Position numbers and translations under genes: made by a program | Notes under the pieces: model-generated | Database searches by the model: none | Told to the model about the DNA's origin: nothing | The model's input: the letters and a program-made list of their open reading frames with translations, nothing else | Assembly: GCA_032716605.1 (NCBI GenBank) | Contig: CM064506.1 | Location: 17,309,779 to 17,373,778, forward strand | DNA from: Paralithodes platypus | Taxonomy: Eukaryota > Arthropoda > Malacostraca > Decapoda > Lithodidae | Length of the DNA stretch: 64,000 bases | Reading direction: 5' to 3' | In this document: positions 1 to 10,472 of the stretch, piece by piece | How the letters are laid out: the number at the start of each line of letters is the position of its first letter | Numbering within the stretch: position 1 is the first letter of the stretch

Positions 1-1576
1 GAAGGACGGGACTGAGAAGACCCCGCGCGCGACACAGCGCGTCGGTGCGTGACGTAAGCAGGGGCCGCAACGACACAGCGCGTCGTCGCGTGTCGGAAGC
101 AGGGGCCGCCGACAGAGAAGCGTAGCATTCCCAAGCATCCTGCTAAAAAAAAAACGACGTATATAGCGCAGAGTACAACAAACCCTGACGAATATCCAAG
201 GGGGCCGGCCGGCAAAACGAGAACCGTACCGTCGGGCGTTGCCGAGTTGCCGCGCACAAAACCGCCTTCAGATCGGGAACCAAAGACACCGCAAGCCGAA
301 GGTGGATCCGCTGAACGCGGTCCAAACCCTCGCGAAGATCGCCTGGCGCAGACGCCTCGAAACGCCGCAGGTGGTGAACAGACGTCTGGAGGGAACCTAA
401 AGACAAGACAATAAGTCTGTCACCCTCTGTCGCAAGGGAAAAACCTCGGCGACAGAGGGCTGATCCGGGTGAGAGAAGAACGGGGTAGCAATAGAACAAA
501 GTTCAAGAACGGGCGCGCTTATCCAGGACCAGAACGCGCCGTCCAACCCGCCGACAGACACAAGAGGAGGCAAAATCAGTGATGACTCCGGGGGAGGGAC
601 TGAAGGAGAGCCGTCGACGGATCGGTGTGTGAAGTCGAAGGCCTCAGCAAACCAGGCCTCCAATGGGAGAGGGTGACCGAGCATGATGGCTAAGCCAGGC
701 GTACCGGCGTCGCACAAACCTGTCCCATAGGAGGACAGACCCGTCAACACAGCCAGGGACTGAACAGCCGGAAGGATGTCAGGGCGGCTGAAGTCTGACC
801 AGAGCGTAGGCCTGCAGAAGGGAGGGGGACCGTAGCAGGGGTAGGTAGGGTGAGGCGCTGAGGGTGAGTCACCGCCAAGAAGCGTGAGAAGAGGGAGTCT
901 TGCATCGACTCCAAGCGCCCGTCGATGCGTGACACAACCCAGCCCTGCATAGCCGACAATCGATCCGAGAGAGGCGACCCCCCCCCCAAGATTGGTCGGC
1001 CCGCAGGGGCGAGCGTGAGCGGGAGCGAGACCCACGACACGAACCAGCAGCGTCGCGGCCCAAGGAAGGCGAGCGACGACGGTTGTGTCGCCGTTGAGGG
1101 ACTCGTCCCCGATCACCAACGGCCGAGGGTGAAACAGTACCATCCCCCTCTTCCAGCGACACGTCAGCTCCTGAGAAAGGGGACCCCGAAACCTCGCGAA
1201 ACCCCACCGAGGCAAGAAGAGGGGTACCCCCCCTGGCGAGACGGTAAGTGAAGGTCAGGAAGAGAAGAATGAGGAGGAGCAGGACGACGGGAGTGGGAAG
1301 GCTGGCCGGGTGAAAGGAGGCCAGAAGGAGCCGCAGGGGGAAACAGAGCAAGGATCCCCGGGGCTGAGATAACAGGGCGGCCCGACACCGAAGCGGAGGA
1401 GGGAGGGACCTCCACCGTGGGACGAGACCGTGAAGGAAGAATAGGCACTGAAGCAGGTGAAGTAGGAGAAGCAACGACATCCAGGCGGACCCTCCTGGAC
1501 AGTACAAAGGAGTACAAAGGAAATCAAGCAACAACATATCTAGTGACCCTTCTAGGCTGCTTGTCCTCCAAAACAC
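1..1576 (-). pseudogene. Decayed DIRS-like gag remnant
   Basis: GC-rich stretch whose minus strand holds overlapping open frames at 869-1576, 744-1040, 397-1215 and 143-499, none complete. Read right to left there is a serine/arginine-rich block ending SRSRSRSPLR (about 1,000-1,030), then a helical stretch (SRIDGRLESMQDSLFSRFLAV, about 880-960), then a segment with QRIHLRLAVSL and DIRQGLLYSA near 170-330. This order resembles the gag at 43,784-46,446, which also has an SRSRSRSRSPLR block and a C-terminal 'DIRTALLEAVRARQ' type segment. The match is by motif order and composition, not alignment, and the frame changes at least twice, so it is called a pseudogene. It continues off the left edge. 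It could instead be an unrelated SR-rich repeat. Confidence 0.3.
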
Positions 1577-1718
1577 TAAGGATCAAGTGTCCAAACAGTG
1601 GTTTAGAGTGGGTAAGGGAACATTGGAAAGGGAACTACTGCCCTGCCACTAATGTGGCAGGACTAGGAAGTTAGTAGGGGACATATGGGTTAGTAACTGA
1701 GGGGAGGATAAAATAAAG
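1577..1718. other. No gene; probable LINE-A 3' UTR and junction
   Basis: Short stretch between the gag-like remnant and the stop codon of the LINE-A RT frame. It has no coding potential on either strand and probably holds the LINE-A 3' UTR; I could not place the exact 3' end of the LINE. Confidence 0.4.
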
Positions 1719-4700
1719 TTATTCATTTACAAACGCAGTCAGACGCGGGTTTGATGCGAGATATTTGTCTACGCGGAATTTAAATGAATCAACGGTGCTG
1801 CAGTCTATAACGTCTCGGGGAAGCCCATTCCACAAGTTGACAACTCGATTGAAGAAGAAATTCTTAGATTCGTGTGAGTTAAAAGATTTACCAATAATTT
1901 TGCAACCGTTTCCCCGCGTGTAATTAGATTGGTCGATAGTGAAGTACTTACTACAGTTCATATTGTCGATGCCTTTGATAATTTTGAACACTTGAATTAA
2001 GTCACCTCTTAATCTGCGCTGGGTTAAAGGAAATAGATTTAATTCTCTAAGACGCTCTTCGTATGGTTTGTTCTTTAGGCTAGGTATAATTTTGGTAACT
2101 CTACGTTGAACTCGTTCTTGCTTGTTTATGTCTTTTTGGTAATAAGGGCACCAGCATTGAACGCAGTATTCCAGAAGAGGGCGGACTAAGGAATTGTAAA
2201 GGGTTAGGATTACGTCTTTGGATTTATGCTCAAATGATCTGCCTATAAAGCCAATTATTTTGTTTGCCTTCTTAACAACTTCTGAACATTGTTGACTCGG
2301 TTTTAGGTTACTCGATATTGTTACTCCCAGATCGGTTTCTCTGTTTACATTCTTAAGCTGAGTGCCATTCATCGAATAGTTTGCTTTCTCATTTAGGTAT
2401 CCGATATGTAGTACTTTACATTTATCCGCATTGAAACTCATTTGCCAAATTTGGGCCCAATGTGACAATTTATCTAGATTGTGTTGCATATCGTCAACTT
2501 GATCTTTTGAGAGTACGCTATTTGCAATTTTTGTATCGTCAGCAAATTTTGAGATTGTACAGGTGAGACCCTCATCTATGTCGTTGATGTAAATTAGGAA
2601 GAGAATTGGTCCTAGTACCGATCCCTGGGGTACCCCGCTACTTACATTGGTCCATTTAGATGCCTTACCGTTTATGACTACTCTTTGCTTTCTGTCGCTG
2701 AGCCAATTTTCTATCCATTTCAACACACCGTCTTGTATTCCATGCGCTTTTAGTTTTAGCAGTAAACGTTTGTGGGGAACTTTGTCAAAGGCCTTTTGAA
2801 AATCAAGGTATATAATATCTACAGCTTTACTCTCATCGTAGAGGTTGAGGATATCGTGGAAGAAGTCTAAGAGGTTTGTTAAACAGGAACGTTTTTTACG
2901 AAAGCCGTGTTGAGTATCTTTAAGTATGTTATTTTCCTCTAAGTGATTTACGAGTCTGTCTCTTATGACCGTTTCTAGCATTTTACATACAACTGAGGTT
3001 AAGCTAATTGGACGATAGTTACTGGGTAGGGATTTGCTGCCTTTTTTGAATATCGGTGTTATGTTGGCTATCTTCCACTGATCAGGCATAGTTCCAGACT
3101 GCAAGGATTTATTGAATAGTAATGTCAGTGGTTTGGAGAGCTCATCCTTAGCTTCCTTTAGAACTCTAGGCGAGATTGTATCAGGTCCAGGCGTTTTATT
3201 TACCTTGAGTTTATCTAAACAATTCAATACTTCTCTCTCTGTAACGGTGATATTGCTTAGAACATCTGAATTATCAATCTGAATCGGCGATGGTGTAGGG
3301 ATATCACTGAGGTCTTGTGTTGTAAAAACTGATGCAAAGAAGGTATTGAGGGCATTACTCATTTGTACTTCGTCTTTGGTGTATTCTCCATTTTCATCGA
3401 CTAACGGTCCAACAGTTGAAGTAACTACTTTTTTCTTTCTGATATAACTATAGAATTTTTTCGGGTTTGTTTTACTTTGATTCGCAATATGTAACTCTAG
3501 GGTCTTTTTACTTTGCTTAACCCTCTCACCACGGAAGGGCTCTTGAACGCCCATAAAAAAGCATATAACAGGTACCCGGAAGGCCTCTTGAACGCCCAGT
3601 GGTTGAAAGCCTGTGAGCTTCGTGTGCGAGGCGTCGGTCCGACGCATGTAAACAACAGCCGGCTGGACCGACGCCCCGCATCTCCGGCCACAAGAAGGAG
3701 AGCGTCGCTTGTTCGTGTGTGCCTGTATGTTGTTGTTAAGTATCGAAAAGTGGTGTAAAGTGGCTGTTTTGGCCATAAAGTTATCTCCAATGAAATCATC
3801 ATCACAGCTCAACCAGTTGACTTAGAGAGCTCTACTTAATGCCATTCTACAGGTAAATAACACAGCTATGCTTGGGGATGCGCGGGAATGCGGGAAGCAG
3901 TCTGATTAACGAATATACGGTAGCCTAGCCTAGACGTTTTTCGGCCAAAACACCCGGGTTTCGAGGAATATATATATAATACATAGCCGGGGCTGGAGGG
4001 TTAATTAACTTTTTGGCTTTGCGTCGTAGCTCTACAAATTTCACCCGTTCTTCGTCATTTTTTGAGGATTTTAATCTATCATTAGCAAATTTTTTAGCAA
4101 GCAGGCAGTTTGAAATATCTTTATTCCACCATTTGGGCTTATTATTATGGCCTGGACACCGTATTTTCGATGGTATGCAGTCTTGCACTGCTTTTAGGTA
4201 AGTGGTTTCGAATAACTTCCAAGATGTATTTATGTCGTTATTGTTAATTAAAAAGCTCCAGTCAGTTTCTTTAAACATAGCTCTAAGTTTATGAAAGTTT
4301 GCTTTCTTGAAATTAGGGACTTTTTCGATGCTACTATTTGGTTCGTTACTAGTAAAGTTTAAAGTGAAAGTTATCGTACGATGGTCGCTGTTACTGAATT
4401 CATCACCAACATTCAAATTCTCTATTAATTCTTCTTTTGTTGCAAGTACAATGTCAAGAACGTTATTACCACGGGTCGGTGTTCGAACAAATTGATAAAG
4501 CGAACTCTCTTGCAAGTTCGTATACAAGTCATGTCCGGAGTGTAAAGTAAGAGTATCGCCCCACTTGGTCACAGGTAAATTAAAGTCGCCAAAAAATACG
4601 GTATCTTGTGAGTTACTTACATCTGCAATTTGTTCATAAATTTCTCGGTCAGTTTGCACTGATTGAGCTGGAGGTCTGTATATTAATGCAAGTATTATTT

Positions 4701-5154
4701 TTGTACCTTTATTATTCTTTATTAGCACAAAAGATGTGTCGACGTTCACAATTTGAGGTTTTGTCAAGAGGGTCGGGTTAAGACTTTCTTTGATATAAAA
4801 TAAAACGCCACCTCCATTTTTATTTATTCGGCTTTTCTCAAACATTACATAACCGGGAAGTGAATACTCTGCTAAAAAGTCTCTATCTACTGTATTGAGC
4901 TAAGATTCTGTTATACCAATCACATCATAATTTTCAGTAAACACTAGTTCCTCTAAATCTGAAAATTTATTGCGTATGCTACGAGCGTTTGCATAGAAAA
5001 CCTTTAAAGTTGCGGTTTTAGAACTCACAGAACGTTCTTTAATCAAATTTTTGGTTCTGATCGGATCTACATTTACATTCATGGCTGACATCGGTCCTCG
5101 GTCGTTATCCCTGGCGGTTTTGAATTTGGGTCGTGTTGGTGGAGCTTTATCCAA
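1719..5154 (-). pseudogene. LINE-A ORF2: endonuclease-reverse transcriptase, interrupted
   Basis: The first segment (5,154-4,900) carries the endonuclease N terminus (FYANARSIRNK, YDVIGITES) and ends in a TAG at 4,900-4,902. The same frame continues with the rest of the endonuclease (NKNGGGVLFYI, FGDFNLPVTKWGD, SNSDHRTITF) to about 4,005, where MITE-A is inserted. Beyond it come the RT motifs: NYRPISLTSVVCK, FQKAFDKVPHKRL, SSGVPQGSVLGP and the catalytic KFADDTKIA, then a C-terminal domain ending at 1,719. The RT acidic residues are intact. The frame is the same on both sides of MITE-A, and removing it with one TTAA gives ...KKLI-KQSKK... So the lesions seen are one nonsense codon and one insertion. 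The roughly 100 residues preceding VKQSKKTL in the long open frame are MITE sequence, not retrotransposon protein. Confidence 0.85.
3521..4000. mobile_element. MITE-A copy 1 (piggyBac-like, TTAA-flanked)
   Basis: A 480-bp non-coding element flanked by TTAA at 3,517-3,520 and 4,001-4,004. It begins CCCTCTCACCACGG and ends GCCGGGGCTGGAGGG, so the imperfect terminal inverted repeats start CCCTC. One end has two copies of a block reading CGGAAGG..CTCTTGAACG (from 3,532 and 3,577). It matches the copies at 39,980-40,459 (inverse orientation, same length) and 14,079-14,553. TTAA duplication and CCC ends are piggyBac hallmarks. No transposase is encoded. Confidence 0.85.
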
Positions 5155-5180
5155 ATTCGCGGTTCTTGACAGATTAGCAT

Positions 5181-6200
5181 TTAATTCCTTCGCAGGTTGC
5201 CGCCCTCGCTGTCTTCGGTCCTCCTTCCTGGTTGTCCTGTGCCGAGTCGATTTCTTCTCCGAAAATCCTTCACCCCAAAACGTGCTGCTCCCACCTGGTT
5301 CAGATGAACTCCATCGTCCGAAAACAAATAGTCATCGTAGTAGAAATTGTCCCAGGTGTCGACGAATCCCACGTTTTCCTTCCTGCAGAGGTTTGCTAGA
5401 CAACGATTTGTGCTGGTGGCTATGTTGTAAAATCGGCTCTCTACACCAAGCCGGGGGACGATTCCTGAGACGATGATCCTTGATGACTTCTCCTTAAACG
5501 ACTTGATCAGCTGCTGGTACTTTAAAAGCAAATCTTCCGACCGGGTTCGCTGTACATCGTTGGATCCAACGTGGATGACGTACATTGTATTAGCAGGGGC
5601 CAGCTTAGATATTTCGTCAACTGCAGCAACTACGTCGTCCACACCACCACCAGGGATACAAAAACGCTTCCTGGTCTTAGGTGCTCTGGCGCAAAACTCT
5701 GTGAGCTGACCACGTATCATCGAGTCTCCCACGAGCCGGACTTCTTCTATTTCCGCTTCGTCATCTGAGTCTGCGAGTATCTGGAAGCGGTTTTGACACT
5801 CGGTAATCGGTATGGGTTTCCTGGTCTTGGGGCAAACGTTGTTCCTCACGACACGGAAGTTGTCTTGAGAGAGAAGAGAGTTACTATTTGTTTCTTGAGT
5901 ATTGGAACCATCAGATGAAATGGCTACTGCAGGCGTTGAATTGTTGGCAGTTGACGTTGGGGCGTTGGTGGCTGCTGGAGTTGCGGTGACAATTGAAGTT
6001 TGTGGTACTCCAACGTTGAGTGTTACAAACTCTTGGAGTGATTCCAGCTTCATGGTGAGGACGTTGATCTTGTTGTAGGCTTCATCTAATTTCACTGTCA
6101 AATTCTCTTGTTGCTGGCAGAGACGGCAGACTTGAAGATTGACAGTAACAAACATGGACTCACCAAACCTACCGGCGCAGTTCGTACAAGTGCGAGGCAT
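5181..6200 (-). CDS. LINE-A ORF1: zinc-finger/coiled-coil/SGNH esterase protein
   Basis: An intact 339-residue frame. The N terminus has paired cysteines (CTNC at residues 4-7, CRLC near 25-28) that look like a small zinc-binding module, followed by a leucine-rich coiled coil (about 35-60), a Ser/Thr/Ala/Asn-rich linker (65-110), and a GDSL/SGNH hydrolase-like domain from about 150. Its blocks are visible: VGDSMIRGQ (nucleophile Ser), HVGSNDVQR (Asn block) and DGVHLNQVGAARF (Asp-x-x-His). CR1-clade ORF1 proteins are known to carry such esterases; their role is unresolved and RNP or membrane-lipid interaction has been proposed. Met-6200 is the natural start, just downstream of the 5' UTR repeats. 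The stop lies 26 bp before the first ORF2 methionine, and ORF2 is in another frame. Confidence 0.85.
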   Translation of the reverse strand: MPRTCTNCAGRFGESMFVTVNLQVCRLCQQQENLTVKLDEAYNKINVLTMKLESLQEFVTLNVGVPQTSIVTATPAATNAPTSTANNSTPAVAISSDGSNTQETNSNSLLSQDNFRVVRNNVCPKTRKPIPITECQNRFQILADSDDEAEIEEVRLVGDSMIRGQLTEFCARAPKTRKRFCIPGGGVDDVVAAVDEISKLAPANTMYVIHVGSNDVQRTRSEDLLLKYQQLIKSFKEKSSRIIVSGIVPRLGVESRFYNIATSTNRCLANLCRKENVGFVDTWDNFYYDDYLFSDDGVHLNQVGAARFGVKDFRRRNRLGTGQPGRRTEDSEGGNLRRN

Positions 6201-6240
6201 GGTAACAGTCAGTTTCTTCAGATCACTTCACTCACTTTAA

Positions 6241-6720
6241 CCCTTAAAAAGCGGCCCACCACTTAAGTCGAGTTAAATAAAGCTGGACTATGTGGCGGCG
6301 CTCGACATAACTCGAGTGGCAATTTCAGCACGTAATGTGGCTGAGAGAGAGAGACAAGTGGTGGCAGGAGACTAGCGAGCGTATGACTGCTCCAGAACAC
6401 CGCGGCGAACCTACTGACACAAATCTCAGCTCCCTCCTCCCTCTCTCACTCGCTACATACTCAATTATGTACCGAAAGTACCGAATTACCTGCTTTTTGC
6501 ACTCGCGTTGCACGGTTATTGCAAGAAAACTATCCATCATACAAGGATCGTTATGGTGTCATTCGAAAGCTCTGTTTATGCCCTTTCAGGGATAGATACT
6601 TGTTTTACGTTCTGGGTCTTATTTAGGCATGAAAATGATCACGTAAACAGCCCTATTTTGGCTAAAAACACCCCGCTGGGCGGTACACATAAATAAACCG
6701 CATAGGCCGCTCGTAAGGTG
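6241..6720. mobile_element. MITE-E copy 1 (piggyBac-like, TTAA-flanked)
   Basis: 480 bp between TTAA at 6,237-6,240 and TTAA at 6,721-6,724, inserted in the 19-bp tandem array of the LINE-A 5' UTR. It starts CCCTTAAAAAGCGG and ends CCGCTCGTAAGGTG, an imperfect inverted repeat. Two subterminal blocks beginning GCGGC and ending near GTCGAG or CTCGAG lie about 44 bp apart. It is similar over its full length to 12,106-12,584, including an interior GAGAGAGAGAGAC tract. Non-coding. Confidence 0.8.
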
Positions 6721-6798
6721 TTAAAACACTTCACTCACTTTAAAACACTTCACTCACTTTAAAACACTTCACTCACTTTAGAAACACTTCAATCACTT
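6721..6798 (-). repeat. 19-bp tandem array in LINE-A 5' UTR
   Basis: About four units of AAAACACTTCACTCACTTT; the array resumes on the other side of MITE-E at 6,222-6,240, so the MITE landed inside it. The last unit is degenerate. It lies directly upstream of ORF1 and is probably part of the LINE's own 5' UTR; 5' UTR tandem repeats act as promoter units in some LINEs, but here that is inference. Confidence 0.75.
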
Positions 6799-7032
6799 CA
6801 ACCGAAAACAAATATGTTGAAATACACAACAATAGGTTAGCAGGGGTGATAGCCTAACCGAAAACACAAAATTTGAGATACGCAGAATTAGGCTTCCAGG
6901 GGCGATAGCCTAACCAAAAGTGTTTAAAAAATTGAAATACGCACCAATAGGCTACCAGCGTTGAATAGCCTAACCGAAAATAATAAAATTAAAATACGCA
7001 GAAATAGGCTACCAGGTGTGATAACCTAACCT
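6798..7032 (-). repeat. About 60-bp tandem repeats with hairpin potential, LINE-A 5' region
   Basis: Four diverged units, each containing an ATAGGCTACCAGG-like arm followed by GATAGCCTAACCGAAAA, so every unit can fold TAGGCTA against TAGCCTA. The unit length varies slightly. The array is contiguous with the 19-bp array, which suggests a compound 5' UTR. Confidence 0.7.
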
Positions 7033-7040
7033 TGAACAAA

Positions 7041-7981
7041 TATATATATATATAACAGAATATGTAACTAAATATACAATTCACCAAATAGAGATTATAT
7101 AAAAATAAAGTGTGACCGCACACAAGGGGTTAATATACTGTATCAACAGATGGCCCAGGTGTCACTGTAGCCTAGTAAAGCAGTAGCCTACTCTTTTTAG
7201 ATAAAACAAAACAAAATGTATCAGTCAAAGGTTACTACAAGATCGTGCAAGCAACAACTAAGATTACAGATATATATAGCTACAGTAGGATACTAAATAC
7301 AATATCTACTAGAGTTAATAAGAACAACAGATTGGCTGGCTATAGGCTAGGCTAGGTTTGGATTAGGTTAAAAGCTTGGCAGGTTGGGTTAGGCTAGGTT
7401 AGTTTGTACAAATACCACCCTTAGCTTAAAGTAAAATCACTCTGAGGAGAAAAAGTCAAGAATATATCTAGGGGGAAAAGATAAATGAATGCACTTAAAT
7501 TTACTACAAAATTGGCTGGAATTTAATATGTATAATCCCCCCCAAAAAAGTTTGTTTACAAAATGGCGTCGGCGTTCGTTCCTGTAGGCAGGTTAGTTAG
7601 TACACAATATTGTTTATTAGCAAATTAATATGCAAAGCTTTACTTACATACAAGGCAGTTAAATTGATATTTACTACAGTAGGTAATAGGTAAAATTAGG
7701 GTCTACGATTTTATATCAACTAAGAAGAGCGTTTGTTTCAAACAAAACAAAACAAAACAACAGATGGCGCTAGTGGCGCCCTGTCCGAGCAGGAATCTTG
7801 TGATAAACGCAAAGTTTATCAGTCAATACACAGCGAAATATCGTGCAGTGTTACTTACTAAGCTACAGGATGGTTAAATGTGCTCTTAACCACCTTTCAT
7901 GCACAAGAATGAAGAGGATGAGTAGTTAATACTCAAATTATGATCGATATCGTGAGAGCGTTGACAGAGCGTCTGCAGCGT
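7041..7981. other. AT-rich stretch without recognisable gene
   Basis: It contains a short TA run near 7,040-7,055, several GGCTAGGTTAG-type words near 7,345-7,400 and an AAAAC run at about 7,738-7,762, but no coding region or element ends that I could define. Confidence 0.5.
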
Positions 7982-8761
7982 CTAGCGGTCTTCTTCGATG
8001 ATAGGAGAAGGAGGGAGCAGAGGGCCAGCTACAGCATGAACAACCGCGCGCAGAGAGGACAACGTAAGAGGAAGTCGTCTGGGCTGGGGAAGCGGGCGGA
8101 AGGGAGTAGAGCCCCTATCCGTAGAGGCCAGGGGAGGGCGCACAGGGGCAGAGCCGCTAACCCCGGCCTCAGGGCGAGAACCATGACGAGGGCGATGGGC
8201 GTCGTCAAGGCGATCAGGAGGACGACGAGGGGCAGTAGAGGATGGACGACGAGGCGAGCGAGAGCGTGGACGGAGCTGGGGAACCCCCCGACGATGGGAC
8301 GACCGGCTGCGGGACCCAGGGGAGAGGGCCCGAGCAGGGAGAGGGCCAGGTGAACGGCCTTCAGTCGGGTCAGGGATACCCAGGGCGACGCGGATCCGGT
8401 CGGCAACAAAGGCCGGGGAACGGTGGCCCACAGTCCTAATGTGGCGGGAGACCATTGTCCACACCGACGGAAGGGAAGCAGAGGCCACAGCCGCCGCCGA
8501 GGAACCAGGGCCATGGTGCAGCACATCCACCAGGGCCAGACACGTGCCACACAGAGCAGGGAGGTAGGCCGTAGAGGACACACAGAGCGAGTGGCGCAAG
8601 CAGGACTTGTGGCTCTCCAAGCACAGGGAGCGACAACCAAGGCGAAAGCAAGGCAGCCTACCTGCACTAGAAGAACACACACCATAATCAGCACGTCGAA
8701 GGAGTAAGTGGAGAGAATGTCCAAGAAGAACCAGGGAAGGAGCATGGGGAAACAGGAACAC
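7982..8761 (-). pseudogene. Second DIRS-like gag N-terminal remnant
   Basis: GC-rich open frame (259 codons) on the minus strand. Its N-terminal half has clustered cysteines and histidines (CSLCLESHKSCLRHSLC, then CGTC) in a spacing like the cysteine-rich start of the gag at 46,446. It is followed by an arginine/serine/proline-rich tract (SPGSRSRSS, PRSRSPRRPSS) and ends SPIIEEDR. A longer overlapping frame (8,029-8,856) is compositionally odd and probably a shadow. This remnant and the one at 1-1,576 might be the two halves of one gag separated by LINE-A, since both are minus strand and in the right order. Support is by motif only. Confidence 0.3.
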
Positions 8762-8991
8762 ACATGCAAACAGGTATCCGTACTCACCCTAAACTGGGAG
8801 CACAGAGGTAGGTGAGGAGGGCGGCCGAGGCGGAAGAGCACTAGCAGAACCTGCAAAGATGGAGAAAGTGTTAACCACCACTCATCATCTTACATGCAGG
8901 GCCTATAACACCAGTAAAGTGCATACACCAATATAGTATCAGGCAACAAGATGACATAAAAAAAAAAATCAATAGTGAAAGCCAACTACTA

Positions 8992-9134
8992 CCGCAAATT
9001 TGCGGGCCAATGGAGGCATAACCGTACCGACACCACCCTCCCGCAATTTTGCGGGACCCCCCAACGATCTCCGCAAATTTGCGGGGAGCCGAAACGTCCC
9101 AGAGGACCGAATCGAGCTCCCGCAAATTTGCGGG
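8992..9134. repeat. Cluster of four GC-capped palindromes
   Basis: Four near-identical palindromes lie within 143 bp: CCGCAAATTTGCGG at 8,992-9,005, CCCGCAATTTTGCGGG at 9,040-9,055, CCGCAAATTTGCGG at 9,071-9,084 and CCCGCAAATTTGCGGG at 9,119-9,134. The intervening DNA differs. They lie upstream of the gag-like remnant in its reading direction, perhaps in a 5' UTR. Confidence 0.9.
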
Positions 9135-10448
9135 ACCGGCCGAGATGGTCCGGCGCCGAAAAAAGCGAGAGGAGCGTCTAGGGAATACCAAAAAAGGCCA
9201 CAAAAATTGCGTCATCTCCTTATGAACTCCAAGCAATGATGGCCACCAAGCTGAGCAGTGTCTTCCTTGAATTTATCCTGACTCAACCGGTAAAGGGAGA
9301 GGCAAGGAAGACACACCAGGGGAGAGGAGGCACATCCCCCAGGAACCACCCAACCCACAGAGATAGAGCAAAGCCCATGAGGAGAAGTGGCAGGGAGGGT
9401 GGTTTTGCACAAACAGGGGCCCCCGTGGGGTACCCCTGGATTGGGCAAAAGACTAAGAAAGGATGGAGGTGAAACAGGAAGAGAAAACAAAAACCAGTAA
9501 ATGAAACTGGTGAGAAAAAGGGTGGCCTAGCCGTGAGCAGAGAATGTGTCAGGAGCGAAAAACCCTGTGGTGTGAAGGAGGGGCCCCCGTGGGGTACCCC
9601 TGGAGTATCACGAACCACCTGTCGCCCAGGCCCTTGAGACACAGTGAAGGACTCGAAAGGGGGGACTCGGGAATAACGCTAATAATGCGGCCGACACAAA
9701 CTCTACAAACAGCACCGCCACCAACGAAATCTCAGATTGTTTACCAACGGTACACCTAGGCTATGAAAAAATTAAAACTCATAGGGGCATAGCACTTCCT
9801 GAATGAGAAAACGAGCTAGGCTAAATTAAGCTAAAAGCTAAACTATGCCCAGACTAACAGGAAAAAAGAATAAGAAAAGAGAAAGAATGAAAAACATATA
9901 CGAGGACCTAGATCACGTAACATCTGTCTAACAAAAAAGAAGGCCAGATAAGCCGAAACTAACCTAAACAGGGTGAATTAAAGGAGCACAACAAAAGCGA
10001 CTTCATTCAATGGAGCGCGTGAAAAAATTATGACAAGAGAGGGTCGCTCATGCGCACGTTCGACAGGGATCTGCACATGACGGAACACGGGATGGGCCTT
10101 AAGCGGTAACTAAGGTAAACCCCTTTTTCTTCTCTTCTATGCTTTTTTCACCTTCGGTGGTAGTTTTGGTTAATGTACAACGTCTCCTAGAGCAAGATAA
10201 GGAGTAGACTCTAGACGTTTTGTTTTTAACCGCGGTTGGAATGACGACATAGCCGTCAAAATAGACAAGTCGTCATTGCAATTAGGTTAATAGCCTTGAC
10301 GTTGGATTTGCCAAGACTACTAACAAATATGATATTTTCACGGTTTCGAGGTTCGAACTTGGGGGTTCATTCTCCAATTGTAGGTTCTTCCTTACTGCAA
10401 AGTTCCATTTTCATGTCAAGTCCAGATCTACTGTAGTAGTCTATGACT
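9135..10448. other. No gene; 25-bp direct repeat
   Basis: No recognisable protein. A 25-bp sequence containing CCCGTGGGGTACCCCTGGA occurs at 9,416-9,440 and again at 9,580-9,604. Short open frames here (for example 9,236-9,472) have no recognised motif. From about 9,760 the DNA turns AT-rich and nothing further is seen. Confidence 0.5.
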
Positions 10449-10472
10449 GTATATATATATATATATATATAT
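10449..10472. repeat. (TA)n microsatellite
   Basis: Uninterrupted alternating AT run of about 24 bp. Confidence 0.9.

Larger units (their letters stand above)
1719..7040 (-). mobile_element. LINE-A: CR1-like non-LTR retrotransposon, nearly full length
   Basis: A minus-strand element: 5' tandem-repeat region (about 7,040-6,720), ORF1 (6,200-5,181) with an SGNH esterase domain, and ORF2 (5,154-1,719) with apurinic-type endonuclease and reverse transcriptase. ORF1 proteins with a zinc finger and an esterase are an established feature of CR1-like elements, which supports the clade call. Two TTAA-flanked elements are inserted, MITE-A in ORF2 and MITE-E in the 5' UTR, and one in-frame stop lies in ORF2. 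The 5' boundary is uncertain; 7,040 is where the tandem repeats end. There are few other lesions, so the copy is only moderately old. Confidence 0.8.

Noticed and set aside
7345..7400. GGCTAGGTTAG words resembling arthropod TTAGG telomere repeats
   Set aside because: Irregular and not in tandem TTAGG units.
8029..8856. A 275-codon minus-strand frame rich in Leu/Pro/Trp
   Set aside because: GC-rich shadow of the gag-like frame; no recognisable domain.
8992..9134. CRISPR-like regular repeats
   Set aside because: Repeats are 14-16-bp palindromes with irregular 15-35-bp gaps in eukaryotic DNA; no cas genes.
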